A program made the translations under genes and the position numbers. Source: Christensenella sp. UBA941 (lineage in GTDB: Bacteria; Bacillota; Clostridia; Christensenellales; UBA941). From it: a stretch of DNA of 7,712 nucleotides. Position 1 is the stretch's first letter. Each line of letters opens with the position of its first letter. Positions 5,861 through 7,712 of the stretch are shown in pieces. The notes beneath the pieces are model-generated. The model worked only from the letters and a program-made list of their open reading frames with translations, was not told the origin of the DNA and ran no database searches. The DNA lies in NCBI GenBank assembly GCA_002293365.1, contig DBDD01000201.1, positions 1-7,712 of the forward strand, in the 5' to 3' direction.

Positions 5861-5871
5861 AGCGCGGCTCG
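5839..5871 (-). terminator. Probable intrinsic terminator of the coiled-coil gene
   Basis: CGAGCCGC (5846-5853) pairs perfectly with GCGGCTCG (5864-5871), an 8-bp GC-rich stem with a 10-base loop. Read on the minus strand, the stem is followed by CTTTTTATTT (5845-5836), as expected for an intrinsic terminator 27 bases after the stop of the coiled-coil gene. On the plus strand no T run follows, so it does not obviously terminate the ATPase transcript. It overlaps the last codons and stop of the ATPase gene. Confidence 0.6.
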
Positions 5872-5897
5872 TAGAACGGTAATACTCAACGGCGGGG

Positions 5898-6524
5898 CTA
5901 CGCGCCCTTGCTTTCCAGCACAAGCGCTCGCAGATCGATTGCGTCCGTCTTCACTTGCAGCTGTTCTATCGCAACCCCGTGCCTATTCTGTGTTTCGATT
6001 ATCAGCTGCTGACCCTCCCAAAGCGTGTCCAGGCGCTTGGTTATTCTGTGTTCAATATCGAGGCGTATCTTCTTAATTTCGTTCTCCACGCTGTCCAAGC
6101 GCTTGTCGTGCGCTTCATACAAATCGCTGAACGCGCTGATGATATCCTGAGAACAGGCGTGCAGCTTCTCATCCGCTTCTTCAAAGCGCCGGTTCATCTC
6201 TTTGGACATATCATCAAAGCGCCGGTTCATTTCTTTGGACATATCGTCAAAGCGCCTGTCCATTGCTGCAAAGCGCTCGTCCACCGCTGCAAAGCGCCTG
6301 TCCACCGTTTCAAAGCGCTCGTCTATCGCTGCAAAGCGCTCGTCCATTGCGTCAAAGCGCCTGTCCACCGTTTCAAAGCGCTCGTCTATCGCTGCAAAGC
6401 GCTCGTCCATTGCGTCAAAGCGCCTGTCTACCGCTGCAAAGCGCTCGTCCATCTCTTTGGACAGCGCGCTAAAGCGCGTGTCCATCATCAGGCCGATTTG
6501 TATTAGTAATTCCTGGTTATCCAT
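5898..6524 (-). CDS. Repeat-built coiled-coil protein of unknown function
   Basis: This 208-residue soluble protein is dominated by RF repeats of the form DERFAAI/DRRFDAM. Phenylalanines fall at residues 18, 29, 36, 43, 50, 57, 64, 71, 78, 85, 92, 103 and 114. That is nine 7-residue steps flanked by 11-residue steps containing SKEM. The periodicity and alternating charges indicate a long coiled coil mixing heptads and hendecads. After residue 120 a less repetitive helical region follows (for example IKKIRLDIEHRITKRLDTLWEG). There is no signal peptide or membrane helix. It may be a structural or oligomerising protein; I assign no family. ATG 6524 is well supported: GGAGG (6535-6531 on the minus strand) lies 6 bases before it, and a promoter is visible upstream. 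Confidence 0.85.
   Translation of the reverse strand: MDNQELLIQIGLMMDTRFSALSKEMDERFAAVDRRFDAMDERFAAIDERFETVDRRFDAMDERFAAIDERFETVDRRFAAVDERFAAMDRRFDDMSKEMNRRFDDMSKEMNRRFEEADEKLHACSQDIISAFSDLYEAHDKRLDSVENEIKKIRLDIEHRITKRLDTLWEGQQLIIETQNRHGVAIEQLQVKTDAIDLRALVLESKGA
6183..6248 (-). repeat. Tandem 33-base repeat, two copies, inside the coiled-coil gene
   Basis: Positions 6183-6215 and 6216-6248 are adjacent copies differing at two bases. They encode the 11-residue unit DDMSKEMNRRF twice (residues 93-103 and 104-114). Being a multiple of three, gain or loss of a copy keeps the frame. Confidence 0.85.
6291..6416 (-). repeat. Tandem perfect 63-base repeat, two copies, inside the coiled-coil gene
   Basis: Positions 6291-6353 and 6354-6416 are identical over 63 bases and encode a 21-residue unit (three heptads) twice, residues 37-57 and 58-78. 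The unit is itself built of 21-base subrepeats starting AAAGCGC on the plus strand. Exact identity, including synonymous positions, points to recent duplication. Confidence 0.9.
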
Positions 6525-6553
6525 GATTCGCCTCCAATGGATTCCTATCTCAT

Positions 6554-6582
6554 AGTATACTATACCGGCCCATAAAAGTCAT
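6554..6582 (-). promoter_or_regulatory. Promoter of the coiled-coil gene
   Basis: On the minus strand ATGACT (6582-6577) and TATACT (6559-6554) are spaced by 17 bases, giving a good -10 and a fair -35 box. The predicted start is near 6547, about 22 bases before ATG 6524. The -10 lies inside a perfect 12-base palindrome, ATAGTATACTAT (6552-6563), which could be an operator. Confidence 0.55.
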
Positions 6583-6623
6583 TTCATTAATTACATAACC
6601 AAACTTCGACCTTTTTCGTCATC

Positions 6624-7712
6624 CTACTCCCCCGCTATGCCAAACAGCCTCTTTGGGTTGTCGTACAGCAGCGCCTTAGCGATCCTTCGGGCTTCGTCGA
6701 TGCCGAACAGCCCGGCTTCGACCTTATCGGACAGTACGGCGGCGATGTTCCTTCGGGCCATGTACTGGTGGCCATATATGCCGTCTATGGGGGTATAGTC
6801 CCCGCCGAACCCGCTGATTCTGTTGTAGGGCAGGAATTCCAGCCATTCGTCCAGCGCGGCCCGGGCGGCCATAGGCGAAATGATATGCGCCCAGCACATA
6901 TCTATATGCACGTTCGGGAACATCTTGCACAGCGCGCCCAGCTCGCCCTGATACGGGTAGCCGATGTGGAATACGTCGAAGGTCATATCCGGGTATTCAA
7001 GGAACACCCTGGATAAAAGCGCTGGATTGCTGTTGGTAATGATGTTGCCGTTGCCCTCGTGCAGGCCCGTATGAATCTGCAGCACCATTCCCAGGCGCTG
7101 GGCGACGCCAATAATATGCCGGAACAGAAAATTCGTCAGCCCGTCGTCACACTCGTACGCCTGCTCGGTTTTCTCGATATAGCAATCCGCGGCGAAAAGC
7201 CTGTTAAACCCCTTTTCCGCCACGGAGCGCTCGGTGCGGGCGAAGTCCAGCGTACGCCTGTAGGCCAGCCCGCACTTGAGCACCCGCGTGCTCTGGGCGA
7301 TCTCATGGATGCGCGCCCCGCACGCGTCCAAATAATTTTCAAACGTGCTGATCGCAATGCCCGTGCGACTTTCCAGGTCGAGAATATCGCCTCCGCAGCT
7401 GGGCCGTATCAGCTCGTCGATGCGCGGCGCGCGGATGAAATACTCGGGGTCGGCCTCGTCGCAGGCTTTATCCAGTATGGACACCTCTATGCGCGAGAGC
7501 TCTTTAAGCACCCTGCGGTAGTGCTCTTGCGAAAATCCCCTCACATACGCGTCGTTCAGCCGCTCTATCGTATCGCGCTCAATGCGCTCCACCCCGTAGA
7601 TATCGCGCGCCGAAAGCTCCAGCGCCTGGCCGTAGCCCGTATGGCGGCAAACATCCCAGTATTTCTCCACGATATCCCATTTCTCAAGTATGGAAAGCTT
7701 ATCGCCGCGCAC
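6624..7712 (-). CDS. Amidohydrolase-superfamily protein, N-terminus cut by the window edge
   Basis: The frame is open from the right edge to TAG at 6626-6624, giving 362 residues. The first visible codon is GTG, but it is probably internal: the N-terminal HxH metal motif of amidohydrolases is not present and should lie beyond 7712. The visible part fits a TIM-barrel amidohydrolase (PF04909-like). VLQIHTGLHEGNGN (H214 of the visible part), FDVFHIGYPY (H249) and GFGGDY (D305) are candidate barrel-end metal or catalytic residues. The remote relation to uronate isomerases within the superfamily suggests a sugar-acid or related small-molecule substrate, but that is inference. It ends 100 bases before the coiled-coil ATG. 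No terminator is evident in the gap, so some readthrough into the coiled-coil gene is possible. Confidence 0.8.
   Translation of the reverse strand: MRGDKLSILEKWDIVEKYWDVCRHTGYGQALELSARDIYGVERIERDTIERLNDAYVRGFSQEHYRRVLKELSRIEVSILDKACDEADPEYFIRAPRIDELIRPSCGGDILDLESRTGIAISTFENYLDACGARIHEIAQSTRVLKCGLAYRRTLDFARTERSVAEKGFNRLFAADCYIEKTEQAYECDDGLTNFLFRHIIGVAQRLGMVLQIHTGLHEGNGNIITNSNPALLSRVFLEYPDMTFDVFHIGYPYQGELGALCKMFPNVHIDMCWAHIISPMAARAALDEWLEFLPYNRISGFGGDYTPIDGIYGHQYMARRNIAAVLSDKVEAGLFGIDEARRIAKALLYDNPKRLFGIAGE

Noticed and set aside
5846..5871. Plus-strand terminator of the ATPase gene
   Set aside because: The stem is followed on this strand by a mixed sequence without a T run; it fits the minus-strand gene instead.
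6183..6416. Regularly repeated AAAGCGC units as a possible CRISPR array
   Set aside because: The units are contiguous, have no unique spacers and translate in frame into a heptad coiled coil, so they are coding tandem repeats.
5955..6555. Long open frames on the plus strand across the coiled-coil gene (183, 117 and 69 residues)
   Set aside because: The 21-base-based repeats lack stop codons in several frames, so open antisense frames arise automatically. They have low-complexity products, and the minus-strand frame has the ribosome binding site, promoter and sensible coiled-coil product.

Overview
The window looks like part of a chromosome from a Gram-positive, Clostridia-like Firmicute, possibly a gut anaerobe. 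This is inferred from the gene families, the strong GGAGG-type ribosome binding sites and an extracytoplasmic LytR-CpsA-Psr (LCP) wall-assembly enzyme. Base composition is moderately GC-rich. No tRNA, rRNA, CRISPR array, integrase or transposase gene was seen.

Layout, left to right. Positions 1-81 hold the last 26 codons of an unidentified plus-strand gene. A short paired hairpin repeat follows (92-168). Then come a small four-helix membrane protein of the small multi-drug export family (about 185/203-676) and, 7 bases later, a TtcA-type tRNA thiolase (683-1405). The thiolase stop codon is supplied by another copy of the hairpin repeat. A 47-residue protein of unknown function (1487-1630) has its own good ribosome binding site. 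A clear sigma-A-type promoter (1745-1773) with a leader hairpin drives the LCP protein (1829-3328). The 213-base gap after it is mostly filled by a cluster of the same hairpin repeats (3351-3501). A CtpE-like P-type cation ATPase follows (3542-5860).

The right-hand third is on the minus strand. A repeat-built coiled-coil protein (5898-6524) has its own promoter. Its probable terminator lies in the 3' end of the convergent ATPase gene. The C-terminal 362 residues of a TIM-barrel amidohydrolase (6624-7712) run off the right edge.

The genes look like a mix of housekeeping and cell-envelope functions rather than one pathway: a membrane exporter and tRNA thiolation in a probable operon, then wall polymer attachment, then ion transport. 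The most notable feature is the dispersed repeat family. Each of its six hairpins in the window is flanked by GTAG (or CTAC on the inverted copies) directly at the foot of the stem. The stem sequences differ between loci yet stay base-paired, and copies occur singly or as head-to-head pairs. This is the architecture of REP/BIME elements, which in other bacteria are tied to RAYT (TnpA-REP) Y1 transposases. All identifications rest on reading the sequence and on remembered family features; no database search was made.
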